From Molanna angustata (taxonomy: Eukaryota > Arthropoda > Insecta > Trichoptera > Molannidae), in the NCBI GenBank assembly GCA_963576475.1, contig OY754981.1, forward strand, positions 23,068,839 to 23,132,838: a DNA stretch of 64,000 nt. Reading direction: 5' to 3'. Below the pieces are notes generated by a model that was not told the DNA's origin, did not search any database, and was given only the letters and a program-made list of their open reading frames with translations. Position numbers and translations under genes: made by a program. This document shows positions 52,113 to 63,897 of the stretch, piece by piece (the first letter of the stretch is position 1; each line of letters starts with the position of its first letter).

Positions 52113-52284
52113 AACAAAAGTATCAGTAATAGTATAGTTATAATAGTATACTTTGATTTCATAAAATTGTTTAAAACTTTTGGTTGTTTCGTTGAAATCT
52201 AATGCCGTCAAACGACACAATTTTGAACAATTTTATGAAATCAAAGTATACTATTATAACTATACTATTACTGATACTTTTGTT
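52113..52284. repeat. perfect 59-bp inverted repeat with 54-nt loop
   Basis: 52113-52171 (AACAAAAGTATCAGTAATAG...) is the exact reverse complement of 52226-52284. Beyond the perfect arms one G-T and four more pairs extend the stem to about 64 bp. A transcript would form a long, uninterrupted hairpin. There is no sign of mismatches as in ordinary microRNA precursors. Could be a foldback MITE or a recent inverted duplication. Confidence 0.95.
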
Positions 52285-52961
52285 TAAACAACTCAACCTT
52301 AGAACAAACTATACCTATCAAATGTATTTTATTACAGTGAATCAATGTAATATTGTCACATTAATTATTTATATAATCATTATACGACAGACAGAGTTAC
52401 AACTTTGTAAAAAATATTGTTTGAAAGGACAGACTCACAATCGAATATAAGTAATAATGTATAATTTAATTCTGTATTTCAATTTTGAATATACCTAACG
52501 TATATGTAAAACTAAACAATATCAAGAAAATTACTTTCAACAGACATTAGTTTTCAATGGTTTCGTACATAGGTACAACGAGAAATCCTTTTATACTGTA
52601 CGAGATTAAAAATGTCAGCCTCACACGTATACAATTACAAAACATCAGAAGAAAACCACATCGTTTGTTAAGGAATAGACAACTTCAAAGAAGAAAATAC
52701 TGGAAAATTCATTTTCGTTATAGTCAAACGGATCTTCTCTCTTTCATTTCTGAAAATGCTATACGCGAAGCTCTGGAACAAAATTCCATAGATATAATAA
52801 AACTAGTCTAAAAAGGAACAAGAAAAACAAAACCCAGTCTCCTCCCTCGCAGAGATTATGAACACAAATTAATATTTCAAGCATAAAGAAATCAGTACAT
52901 TATAATATTATACAGTCTGTAAAGATTATATACCACATAAAATATATTTTTATTTTCTTCT
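52285..52961. other. no supported gene
   Basis: An 84-codon ATG-initiated frame at 52557-52811 is basic in the middle (RRKPHRLLRNRQLQRRKYW) and has an amphipathic C-terminus. I recognise no family and see no homologous copy, so it is noted but not called as a gene. Confidence 0.3.
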
Positions 52962-53180
52962 AATACATAGGATAGGCCTTGGATTGGCCATGTTTTGCGA
53001 CACGAGGATCTCCTACACATAATATTAGACGGAATGGTTGAGGGAACATCTGACAGAGAGCGTCCCCGCCGGAAGTATACCTCCTACACAGAATTGAAGA
53101 AAATCGCTGAAGACCGAGCGGTGTGAAAGTAGAGTTTTGCATCGCTTTGCTGCCAAACGATCCTCAAGATTGAATAATAA
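52962..53180 (+). pseudogene. LINE C-terminal fragment
   Basis: Plus frame: RPWIGHVLRHEDLLHIILDG, then EGTSDRERPRRKYTSYTELK and a stop near 53128. This is the 'WxGHVLRxD...GRxxRGRPR' C-terminal block of RTE-like LINE proteins. Truncated at the 5' side; tail (AATAATAATAAAAA) at 53173. Confidence 0.65.
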
Positions 53181-53294
53181 TAAAAAAAACTACATACTTC
53201 AAATAAAAACGTTCGTTTCTTATAGATTTTTGTTTTATGATTTAAAATTCTTTTTTTTTATGTTTCTTATTGCAAGTTTGTTGTATCTCTCATA

Positions 53295-53465
53295 ATATAT
53301 ATCTTGGTGTTTGAATCCCACCAGAAGAGAAATTCGTTCGAATTCTTTTCTAACGCAAATATTGCTTCTCTAGGCTGTGAATACTGGTTAGATGGAAAAA
53401 ATTGCATAAGGCAATAAACTCGCCACTTGCGCAGGATACAAGGAAGTGTTTATTATTAATATTAT
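53295..53465 (+). mobile_element. SINE, plus strand, 5'-truncated
   Basis: Starts within the tRNA-like head (B-box remnant GTGTTTGAATCCCACC) and continues through TTGCTTCTCTAGGCTGTG and GAAAAAATTGCATAAGGCAA to the shared tail ACTTGCGCAGGATACAAGG and (ATT)n. Same family as 47103-47300. Confidence 0.65.
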
Positions 53466-53789
53466 CTATGTAAAAGGGGAGACAACCTACTAGTTCTCTT
53501 TAGTTTAGTTTCTCAAAGGATAATTCTCAATGAAAAAAACCCAATCTATTGATCTATCAATGGTTAATCTTAATTTGAAAGAATTTATTTTGATATTTAA
53601 AATTTTTTTAAACCCCTTAAAAAACCGTATGATTTGATAATTTATTTACTCTCCATATAAAACAGGTGTGATTACTGATATCAAATACGTTTTAATCTAA
53701 ATAACTAAATATACAGTTGATTTAATGCCCTTACATCATTATTTTATGCGTCTTCATACTCAATAAGTAATAATAATAAATAATAATTT

Positions 53790-54125
53790 AAAAGTTATTT
53801 GTATAGCGCCGTTTAATGATTCGAGATCATACTAAGGGCGCTGATAGTATAATGTTGTGTTGCTCTCTGAAACAAAGCTGTTTTAGTCCTTTACTGAAAG
53901 TGCTCTTGCTTTAAGCACTGCGGACATCTAGAGGCAGTGAATTCCACTTACACTAAAGCATCGGTCATAGTAAGCCGCTTTGTTGACTCTGTCCAACTCC
54001 TTTAAGGAAATGTTACTCTGTGATCCAGACGACCTGAGCGTGAGATGCCTCCTAGAGAGATATTTTCTCTGACACAGCTCTTGTATATATTTTGGTGCCA
54101 GGTTGTTCAAAGCATTATATACTCA
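53790..54125 (-). pseudogene. LINE C-terminal fragment, minus strand
   Basis: The minus frame from 54110 reads NNLAPKYIQEL, then RRHLTLRSSGSQ and KAAYYDRCFSVSG, the 'LAPxYL...LRSS...Y..RSF...G..LWN' end of CR1/Jockey-type proteins. A 3' UTR remnant follows leftwards to about 53790. Confidence 0.6.
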
Positions 54126-54358
54126 ATATACTGTCAAACAAATTTCGTAATCAATTCGCTCTGGACACTTCAAGTGTAATTCAAATACCTACATATTATA
54201 ATTTTACAACATGTAATCCTAAGATCGGTATCTACTACTTAATGTGTCAAAAGTGAAAAAAATACATTCAATGATTATTCCGAATTTCACCGTTCGATAA
54301 ATCTAGATGTCTAAAAATAAATTCAGAAAGAAAACACAAAAGAAATTTTAAGACTTAC

Positions 54359-54484
54359 GTATGCTGTTGTGATAGCTCCAGATTCGCTGTCAATCTGAAA
54401 CTTATTCTTCTCACCAGAGGTCGAGACGAACTGATATCGGATTCTGCCTCCATTTTCAACGGGATCCTTATCTTCCGCCTTTAC
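54359..54484 (-). CDS. CadN: neural-cadherin-like exon (cadherin repeat, second half)
   Basis: 126-bp exon, 42 codons, phase 0 at both ends. Acceptor GTTCAACAG before 54484, donor TAC|GTAAGT after 54359. The peptide VKAEDKDPVENGGRIRYQFV and IDSESGAITTAY is the second half of an extracellular cadherin repeat: the calcium-binding AxDxD(P), the NGxIxYxF strand and the F-IDxxSGxI strand are all present. It continues without a gap from the exon at 58522-58638. The wording of the repeat is that of insect neural cadherin, a calcium-dependent homophilic adhesion protein on neuronal membranes. Another large classical cadherin cannot be excluded. The next exon downstream was not found in the window. 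Confidence 0.75.
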
Positions 54485-54611
54485 CTGTTGAACAAACATA
54501 TTTATGAGAAGACCATATTATTATTATTTGCGGAGCAAAACCGGGTGAACAAAAATAAATACACACAACACAACACGCCATTATAACGTCGGACAACAAA
54601 ATAACATACAT

Positions 54612-54995
54612 ACATACATACCATCGCGCCATGTCCCTTGCGGGGTAGGCAGATAGAACAGAACGCCACATCTTACTATCCTGGCACGCATCTTTCGCCT
54701 CATCCACATTCATGCATCGTCTCATACATGTTCGTCTATTGCTCACACTTCTAACATTTCCGTCTTTCAAAATTTCGTTCACATGGTCGTACCATCCCTT
54801 TCTTGGGCGTCCCCGACCTCTCATTCCATTCCTTTCCGCTCTGTATATTTTCTTCGTCAGGCGCTACTCATTCATTCTCCCCATGTGACCAAACCATCTC
54901 AATGTGTTCACTTTCATTCTAGTAATGACATCTTCCTTCATCTTACATTCTTTCCTTATGTCCTCGTTTCTTACCCGGTCACATATCGTTAAATA
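54612..54995 (-). pseudogene. RTE-type LINE C-terminus, one stop
   Basis: The minus frame begins CDRVRNEDIRKECKM, then LRWFGHMGRMNE, a TAG (54864-54866), RLTKKIYRAERNGMRGRGRP, NEILKDGNVRSVSNRRTCM, and MWRSVLSAYPARDMARW at the end. This is the classic C-terminal tail of lepidopteran RTE-like elements and only a single stop breaks it. Located in the cadherin region on the left side of the 54359 exon's upstream intron. Confidence 0.8.
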
Positions 54996-55014
54996 GACAC
55001 AAAATTATACGATC

Positions 55015-55150
55015 AGGGTATACCACCACAATGTGAGGTACCCAGCGACAGGCTTGCGGGTGTGTAACCTTATAAAAGAAAGTACGATACGTGCGTGTAC
55101 GCCCACAAACTAGTCTCGATCGCAATAGAAATTAGAGGAAATTCAAACCA
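55015..55150. repeat. dispersed repeat, copy 1
   Basis: GCGGGTGTGTAACCTTATAAAAG, then GAAAGTACGATACGTGCG and ACTAGTCTCG. It matches 59450-59520 (GCGGGTGTGCAGTACCTTGT, GGAAGTACGACAAATGGGTG). Element type unknown. Confidence 0.55.
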
Positions 55151-55829
55151 CATTTCATTGGCGGGTTTATCACTCTGAAACGCTTGTTCAAAGTTAATAA
55201 CTGTGACTCTTTTAATGGAATTTCTATTTTTTGACTTAGAAATAAGTTGAAGAAGTTAAGTAAAACAATCAAGGAATGTTATATAATTGTAAAAATAACT
55301 ATATGGTACTTGATTTTCTCTGTCAACCAAAGAAGAGAAATATGACGATAGTATACATGATACATAAATTCCTATGATGCCTATGTGAAGAAAGTCGTTC
55401 AACTTATTACGAATTAATATTTTTTAAAAACATAATGAGTTATTTTCACATAATATGACAATAAGTTTAAGTAGCATCTTACTCTTCCAAGGCATAAATA
55501 TCTTTCCAAGTTTCCATAAAACATGAAACGTTATGTGGAATATATTTGAAACGATTGTTGGATTTGCCCCCAGGAATATAATGTTACAAATGGCCCCATT
55601 TACCCTTAAATATGAGACGCAGTTTTGCGTATCTCTCAGGTGGAACAAGATAATATTAAAATATCAGATTGCTTAATGACTCGGAATTCGCACCTTGTTT
55701 CAAGTATTTTTAAAACATTATTGTTTTCTTATAGAAACATTTAATAAACAACAGATATTTCTTTGAAAAACATTTAAAGTAATGGTGTTGATTTTGGTTC
55801 CATTAGATGAAGCTCTGCTGTCCCTTCCA

Positions 55830-56351
55830 TCCGTTTCACAGGCTTCACAGACTTCAACAGGTTCTACTTTTACCACCCTACTACATAAGGGGAAGAAGAC
55901 ATATTCATCTGAACGTCCTCATTCCAGAACGAATGTAGTGGCCCGTAGCACTCTGGTGCGTATTAATGGAAAAATAAACTCGCTCTCAGATGAGGTATTT
56001 AGATATTTTTCTTTGGAAAATTTTTATAAAACGTTCCTTCGTCCAGTCATTGCATATGGTGCCGAATGCTGGGTTATGACCAAAAGAGATGAAAACACAC
56101 TTATGATATTTGAAAGGAAAGTCCTCAGAAAGATATTTGGTCCTGTCAATGAAAATGGAGTGTGGAGGAGACGATTCAACCACGAATTAGAGACACTGTA
56201 TGGCGAACCTAACATTGTACAGTTCATTAAAATAAGAAGACTGCAATGGTTGGCCCATGTCCACAGGATGAGTGATGATTCGTACTCCCAACAAGGTTTT
56301 AAACACCACACCAGACGGAAGAAGAAGCTGAGAGGACAATGTGGAGGCTGA
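55830..56351 (+). pseudogene. LINE reverse-transcriptase C-terminus
   Basis: An open plus frame runs to 56351. Recognisable blocks: FLRPVIAYGAECWVMTKRDE near 56035, IFERKVLRKIFGPVNENGVW near 56110, and IKIRRLQWLAHVHRM near 56228. This is the thumb/C-terminal part of an RTE/Jockey-type RT. The catalytic FADD region lies upstream and is absent. The end is altered into RRKKKLRGQCGG. A (GATGATGAC) run follows the stop, as in related elements. Confidence 0.75.
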
Positions 56352-56579
56352 TGATGACATTAGAATATACGGCACTTCAAATCGTACCTTAAACAGAAAA
56401 AGCCGTCGTCGAATCGCATATCACACTGTAATAAGCAGCAGCTGTGGTGTGATTACGAATAAAATAAATGGAAATACAGTAAAACTTGAAAGTTTAATAC
56501 AATAAACTCATACAAATAATCACGAAACCTAAGTAAAATGATATGTTTTTAAAACAACTCTTTACCACTGATAATGCAG

Positions 56580-56860
56580 AACGGAACAAGGTTGCAGTAA
56601 CTTCTTGCTCTGGAGATGAGGAAAGATGGAGAACCCAGACTGTGAATGTGGAGCTGAGCAGACAGTGAAGCACACTGTGCAAGACTGCCAGTTCAGGAAA
56701 TTTAGCAGCACCCTCTAGGATATCCACGAAGCGAGACCGGAGACGGTGGAATGGTTGACAGAACTTGATCCAAGGCTGTAAAACTCAGACGCTGCTCATA
56801 TGGGTGAAGAGGATACAAGTACCAGAGCCATACGAAAAGTCTCGAAACACGTAGAGGTAA
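56580..56860 (+). pseudogene. LINE C-terminal zinc-knuckle fragment
   Basis: The plus frame near 56640 reads PDCECGAEQTVKHTVQDCQF, the CxC-H-C knuckle at the end of Jockey/R1-type proteins, then a stop, PETVEWLTELDPRL and a stop near 56780. Same domain type as 50790-51010. Confidence 0.7.
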
Positions 56861-57985
56861 TAATATTATAAATAAATGGTGTATTAACATTTTTTTTTTG
56901 CTATTTATGTTATTTCAAAGATTTCGCCACAATATATTGGTTTGTTTATTCAAAGACACAGAAATAAAAATAAAATATGATAACAATAAAAAAATAATAA
57001 TGTTGGGTTTTCAAATGGTGGAAATCCTGAAATAAGTTTTAAATTAGCAGTGGACAGGAAAAAATAAGGCACGTATCGCATAACTTGAAAACTTGAATGG
57101 CTGTTTAGACAAACAAAACGCTTGAATATAAACAAAAGCTTAAATATGGTTTTGAAGAGAAATCAAGTACGAACCATACAAATGCCATATCTCACAACGC
57201 AGTTTAATTAAAGAGGTTGTGAAAGTCAAACGAAAGAAACATGATTATGGAAACGAAGCTTGATAAAGATAAATAACAAGAAGGTACTGAAATAATTTAT
57301 TTGTACAAATAAAAAAAATTAAGGTAAAACGTACGATTTTATATAAAATCATTTCCAATTTCATTAGTTGAAGTAAATAGAGAACTTAACTCAAAAGATA
57401 TAACACTGTCAATAAAAATGTATGGCTGGATTTTTGATATTTTCATAATTATTGAATGAAAAAGATCGCATCTCCTTTCTGTGGATGAAAATTGCAGATT
57501 TTAATATAATTTGTATCTTTGTACGTCATTTATGTGATCTTAAAACATCCATCTGATTACTACGAAACTTGGTGATTTGTTCAACGAATATCCGGGAAGG
57601 TTTCTGATTTTTTTTTATAATATAAATTTGAAATTTCACAAAGAAATTTGTCAAAAATTGTGTATATGGAATCAGTGGTGTGTAAAACGAGTATTCACAG
57701 AAATAAATTTAAGAAAGCATATTTGGCTTAACCATCATACAAATAATGAATTGTAAAATACATACTAAAAACATTAGCTTTTTGAGATAAAAAAAATAAA
57801 TATATATCTATATCAGACGGAAGATATTAAAGGGACTATGACAGAAGGGGCTGCAGTTTCCTTCCTTTTTCAATAAATTAATTTGAAATGTTAAATAAAT
57901 AAATAAAACGATAGCTATATTAAATAAATATAACGATATTTCTCAATAAATTAGTATTGTACCAATTTAACTTAGAGACTTCACG
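56861..57985. other. no gene seen; cadherin intron
   Basis: AT-rich intronic sequence with no recognised element. Confidence 0.4.
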
Positions 57986-58070
57986 TTGCTCGGGTTGGTT
58001 GGAAGAAATTGCCTTCTGGCAATAAACCTGCCTTTGTACACATGTACATAAATTATATAAATAAATAAAT
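57986..58070 (+). mobile_element. LINE 3' UTR fragment
   Basis: GGTTGGTTGGAAGAAATTGC, then GGCAATAAACCTGCC and a (TAAA)n tail. Same 3' UTR as the LINE at 12546-13262. Confidence 0.7.
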
Positions 58071-58521
58071 AACTCAGAAATTTCCCAGGTGTGAGTTGAA
58101 CAAATCACAAATGTTTCATCGCAAACAGAACGAATTCTAGGAACGCATGAATAACATATAAGTACAATATACTCGTATATTGAAATGATATTAAATCTAC
58201 AATTTTCACCCATGAAGAGGATGCGCACTGGTAAACTCAACCACTCCCAGGTGCCAGACTTACCTTTTTCATACCTATGTATATTCAATAAAAAAGAGAA
58301 TATCAAAAAACTAGCCGTACATAAATGATTCATGGAATACGTTGCTATCTGATAGCATTGAACGCCTAGAATAACCAGAAATACAATACATTTAAGAAAT
58401 ATATCGGAGAAATGAATAGTGGAAGCTATTTTGTAAAGTAAAAAAAATATTTTTTTTATTAATTAATGTGATACAGATACAACTTAAAAAAGCTTTTGCA
58501 GCAAAAAAATTATAGTCTTAC
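58071..58521. other. intron sequence near cadherin exon, no gene seen
   Basis: A long minus-strand frame at 57920-58333 has no recognisable domain and overlaps the LINE tail; I treat it as chance. Confidence 0.4.
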
Positions 58522-58638
58522 CGAAAAAATGTATGTTCCAATTTCAGAATCTTCGAGGACAGACGGATGATATGACGAACAATTTGTGAAGATTGGTTTG
58601 TGGTTGTCCTTGACTGTCAATTTTGGTGTTTGTCCATA
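58522..58638 (-). CDS. CadN: neural-cadherin-like exon (repeat linker and first half)
   Basis: 117-bp exon, 39 codons, phase 0 at both ends. Acceptor CTTTTGTTTCAG before 58638, donor TCG|GTAAGA after 58522. The peptide YGQTPKLTVKDNHKPIFTNC then SVLEDSEIGTYIFS holds the calcium-binding inter-repeat linker (KDNHKPIF, equivalent to DxNDNxPxF) and the first strand of the next cadherin repeat. It is completed exactly by the exon at 54359-54484. Upstream exons encoding earlier repeats or the signal peptide must be to the right of the window or unrecognised. Together the two exons span one cadherin repeat of a large adhesion receptor. Confidence 0.75.
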
Positions 58639-59394
58639 CTGAAACAAAAGAAAGAATATGATTAAACTAAAATAATAATATAAGGGTCGCATACTCAAAA
58701 ACAAAAATAAGAAGACTAGATTGTTTATTTTCGTTTTAATTATTATACATCTTTTGATCGTACATTCAAGTCGAATTCCGTCCCATATAATTAAAAGATT
58801 AACTATCTCTTGTGATTATTGTTTTGTTTTTATTGTTATTGTTTTTAGCACATTTCTTGAGAACACGCTGACAGGTTTAGAAAGTAAACTTGGCGTGACC
58901 CATAACCAGTGTTTTTTTTTTGTAAAAAAAAATATGCTTTTAATACTTTTCAGTAAAAAAAAATAGCATAATATTCGAAATATGTTTTAATTCGCAAACT
59001 AATCGTTTAACTTTATAGACTATCTGCGGTTTGTTTCTTCATTATAAATGTAGGTACATAATAATGTTTCCCTACTTTTACATACATGACTGTTGAATAC
59101 ATCATGGAAGTTTATTCCGTTCGCAAACTGAACAGAACACAAGAAACTATTAATTTAAAACAAAATTATTAATATGAAACATGTCAACACTAGAACTAAC
59201 TACAAAATGTAATATTTGATTTATTTTGTACGTATGTAATGGTCCTTATAATGTAAATACTGAATTGTGTAAGAAAACCTCATTACACTTATTTGTAATG
59301 ATGTGGGTGTTGTGTAACCAACTAGCGACAGAGATGGGTTTTGATTTTTATGTTTATCTGCAAGAAAAAAATCAATGATACAAAAAAACGTCTA
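58639..59394. other. no gene seen; cadherin intron
   Basis: AT-rich intronic sequence without recognised features. Confidence 0.4.
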
Positions 59395-59560
59395 TGTACA
59401 TATTCATACCATCACGGCGTATCACGCAATGCGGGGTAACTAGCCATAGATGTGCGGGTGTGCAGTACCTTGTAAAAGGAAGTACGACAAATGGGTGTAC
59501 TCCAACGCTAGTCTCGTCTCACCTTAAAAGGAACCTCATTGCTGAACTATGTGAGGTGGA
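59395..59560. repeat. dispersed repeat, copy 2
   Basis: Begins ATACCATCACGGCGTATCAC (like the RTE 3' end at 54620) and continues GCGGGTGTGCAGTACCTTGT and GTCTCGTCTCACC. Related to 55015-55150. Confidence 0.5.
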
Positions 59561-59931
59561 ATTTTGCCTGTTGTATTTTCGACTGCTCAAACACAGAGGA
59601 TACCCGAAAACGATGGGAATAAAAAAAAAGGGAAGAACTATTCAAAGCGGGCGCCTCACGGCAAGTTTTAAGTTTTAAATATTATGCCTGCCATTTTTAG
59701 ACATAGGTTGGTATAATGATTGTTTAGGTATCTTCACTTTATAACTAAGGTGACATTTCAGCTTTATACCTAAACCAGAGACTTAAAATATTTGTTTTGT
59801 CTCCATCAATGATTTCCAAACTGCGTTAAAGATATTTTAATAGTTTTTCACCAATTCCATTATGAATCCATTTTTTTTTATTTCTGTTAAATATATATTA
59901 ATGTTAATAAATTGTGAAATAGATAAATAAA

Positions 59932-61100
59932 CTAGTTGCACGTAACACATGACATCCAACAGTCGATGGCGATAGTACTTTTGTATAGTTGAAGAATACA
60001 TACCAAACTATAAACACTTAAATCCAAATTATTGAAAATTTTATGATATTTTATTTTCTATGTAAAGCATGTATGTCAAGATAGGATAGTGTGGAGGTCA
60101 GTCCTTTTTTTCCGACCCCGAATATACACGAGATCCAAGTGTCGATAGCGATAATATGTATGTATAGTTGAAGAATAAGTACCAAACTATAAACTTTTAA
60201 ATCCAAATTAATGATTTTGTTTATATAAAACATGAAAGTATGTATGTCGGGATAGGATAGTATGGAGGTCAGTCTTTTTTCTTACCCAGAATATGAAAAC
60301 AGCACGATGGTAAGTATGTATGTTTGGAGATTAAGTATCAAACTATTGAGAGTTCCCGAATATACTCGTATTGTGAATATTGCCATACAAATTGTGTGAA
60401 ATGATGTAGTCACTAAATAAATTTTTTACAATAATTGTTAATCAAGTTTGACAGGTACTACTTTAAAGTTTTTACTTTTTATAGAAAAGAGTTGGGATGT
60501 TTCGGGATTTTTCGATATTTTACAGAAAAAATGGAAATATAGGCAGTTAATAACATAAATTTGTCAAAAATAAAAAATCTTTCTTTATAAAAAAAGTTTG
60601 AGAAAATCTGGAACATTTTCATCAAAGCGTATAATTGTATTTGTTTATATTAATACAAAATTTCAGTAAATATATTTTATGGTTTTTGAGATATATGGAA
60701 AAATGTAATAAAAATTCAAATGTTGATAACCCCTAACTAAACAAAAAATAAAAATCCTAGTATAAAAAAATTGTAGGCCTAACACTTTATATGTTTATTA
60801 AAATTTTGGGCTCTGTGTTTTTGTAAATTGTATGCTCTGTGAATAAAGAGGATCAAAAGTCATAAGAGGGGAACGGACACACACAGACACACTGATTATT
60901 TTACTCCGAATTCTGAGCTCATCCATATCTATGTTCAACATACACGCTGTGAAGCCTTTAAGTTGGTGTTTTTTAGCATTGAAGTTGAAAAACCATGAAA
61001 AATGTAGACCTGATCATAAATAACCTCGCGGATCCTGGCTTGATACTTTGTCGTACTGTTAATAGAAATTAATTCTCTTGAACAAATCGACAATATGAAA
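59932..61100 (-). mobile_element. Helitron/helentron-like element(s), diverged
   Basis: CTAG end at 59932 with CACGTAACACATGACATCC. A second partial start lies at 60122 (GAGATCCAAGTGTCGATAGC), so two copies are joined. The family blocks follow (GACTGCC-like at 60370, GATAACCCCTAACT at 60724, GAGGATCAAAAGTCATAAGA at 60847) up to AACAAATCGACAATATG near 61096. More diverged than the 37-43 kb copies. Confidence 0.6.
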
Positions 61101-63897
61101 TAAAACAAATATGTTGTATGAGATTATTGCAACGCATAAAAAAAGCTAAAATAAAATATCGCTATCTACGGAATGACGACGAAACTTCTTTCTAACGCCA
61201 CCAATTTCTCAATAGAAGGGAATGGAAAAAAAATTCTTCGTCGTTACATAGATGGCAATAGTGTTTTTTTAACTTATATTCAAGTGATTAAATAATTTCA
61301 CACAACATATTATTTGAAAAAAGATGTTATAGGTATGTAAATCGAATATATTTTTTTTGCATATACGCAAACATTGGATTTTTTTCCTGTCGGGAGTCAA
61401 ATCACACATCACAATAGAGACGAAGTTGGAAACCTCATTTATAAGGACTGTTGCTTTCATTGTTTACAAATAAACTAATTTCTCAATAGATGGCGATACA
61501 AAAAAGGTTTCTTCGTTACTTCATAGATGGCAATAGTATAATTACGTATTATTCAGGTGAAATGTTTACACATTATTCAAATATATAGAATTTAAATAAA
61601 TCTAAAAATTACATTGATAAGGGAACTCAATAAAGGCATAATTGGTGAACGTTGCGCAAGCGCATAAAGTAATAATAATAATAATCGTAACTTTTATTTA
61701 GACCTTAAAAATACAAAATTAATACATCTAGTTTAAACAAAGAGTATATAATTTTTTTTTGATACAATAATAAATTATGGTACAGAGTATGACACTAAAT
61801 TATTATAACATGTAAAAGTATGGAGAACATTAATATTTTTTAACTATATGTTCAGCACCTAGCCTACGAAAGGTGGCAAGACTTGTTGTTTCTTTTATGT
61901 TTTGTGGCAAACAATTATATATTTTGAGACCTATATGGTATAAACAATTTTGTGTACTTGTTAATCTCGTTTTTGAAAGTCTAAAATAAGTAAGTTTAAG
62001 TCTAAAGTGATCACGTAAACCAGCTGATGACAGGTCGTAAGCCCTGTAGGTGCCTCGAGTTCCTGGTTCTTCTATAATATCCCAACTTCGTCTCTATTGA
62101 GATGTGTTATTGTCAATAAAAATGTTATATGTGTTGATTCAGAATTTTATTATTTTTTTTTCTTGTACTCCACAGTTTTTTGACAAAGGATTTAAGGCAT
62201 TTCGTTTCTCACATTTAGTCTTGAGGCGTTTGAAAGTTCGCGCCTCTCTGCCCACTGGCATTTCCCTCAGCCTACCCCTAATATCCTAATGAATATTTTA
62301 CCTAATTGCGCTTGTTCCCGGCTAACACAATCTCTGTTTGACCTTTGAGATGTTTTGACGGCAGGCGAAGCCCACCATAACCTTCCCTATCTACATCTAC
62401 ATACCTCTGTGTACCTAAATACGATCCCATTACTTGGTTTTTTGGTTAGAATTTTTTTTATGGCTTTTCGTTTTGCACATTTATTCCATTTGATTTTTTA
62501 TATGATTTTTGTCTTGTTGTCTTGATGTATTACTTCTGTTTTGCCAAATCGATAAAGATGATGTCATTATTTCATATCGATGTTTTCGATTTAGCCATAT
62601 CGATATTTGGTTATCTACGTTGGTTTATAAATATTCCAGTTTTTTACTATTTCTGATATCTTGAACATTTGAATTTTGATGTTATCATAAATTTTGCTGC
62701 ATACTTTTTTATGTATATAAATAAACCTATGCGAATATCATTGTTTTTGCTCATGGATAAAAATGCTTACTCAGCGGTATTTCATTATTCTGTCTGTGAT
62801 CTGTGACAATTATTTTTATGGACTTTATTTTCAACAATCTTGTTTTTGTTATGATGAACGTTTGATAAATCAATAATGATTTATGCTTATGAGAACGATT
62901 TGGAATGAACATATAAATGGAACATCTAAGGATGGTAATGTCGGAAAAATAGAAGGCGTGTAAGAGACGAAAATTAATTGACGCAAGAATTAATTGATAG
63001 TTATATTTACCGAGAGAGAATTCAGGCGTTCGTATCTTTTTGCCTACCTCAGATACTTGAAAAGAATGGATCAATATTTCACTTATCATTTGTATAATTG
63101 TTCTAATTCTTTCTAAGATTTGTCGTACAATCACATTCGAAACAGAATCTGAACCTAAAATATCGGTAAACAATGATTATTCAACGTAATGACCAATATT
63201 TGTTAGCAATCTCGTTAAGTGTCACTGATTTATTATACAAATATCTGTAGGATTCCACTGTCTTTTAGTGTTATACTCGCAATAAACACGGAAAACTGGG
63301 TCACGGACTTACATAAAATGACTAATATCTGCTTATTAATCCGCTTATGTACACGTTAAAACTTCAATAAATCATATAGAAATTATATATTGATCGCCTC
63401 CCTATGACACTTATAATAGAGACAATAAGTATTACAATTACAGTACTAACATGAAAAATCACTTCTAATTAATGTCACCATTATGACTAATGGTATAAAA
63501 ATGTACCATTTGAGAGAAATTGTCCGATGTTACAAGAAATACAGAGGATAAATGCGGTTAATTGTAGTATATTAATTAGATTTTGTACAGAGATTAAATT
63601 GACATTAGGAGGGACGTTGTTACACAATTCATTACTACAGGCAATAGTATAAAGCATATAATAAGTATAAATAGAACAATTTTTTTTTAGTTAAACTGGG
63701 ATAGCTGAAATTGCAATGTATAATCAAATATGGCGTCATTCTCTAATAGTTATTAATAGTTAGTCAATTTAACTCCAAATTAAATTGACTGTTGCCGCAT
63801 AATATAGTACTGCCGCATAATATAGGACAGCATAATATAGTACTGTTTTTTAGTTTTTGTTATTTTAGTTTTAATAAGTAAATGGTATTTTCAATCT
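61101..63897. other. no supported gene; repeat debris
   Basis: 61190-61530 repeats ACATAGATGGCAATAGT-like motifs. CAATAGAGACGAAGTTGG at 61413 is matched in inverse at about 62084, suggesting the ends of an unnamed element. 61800-62070 has a LINE-3'-end look but no clear motif. A 140-codon minus frame at 62751-63173 shows no recognised domain and is not called. Confidence 0.35.

Noticed and set aside
52557..52811. 84-codon open frame
   Set aside because: No recognisable domain, no splice context, no second copy; chance frame in AT-rich DNA is likely.
62751..63173. 140-codon minus-strand open frame
   Set aside because: Composition is not protein-like, no motif seen, and it does not continue the cadherin or any other family.
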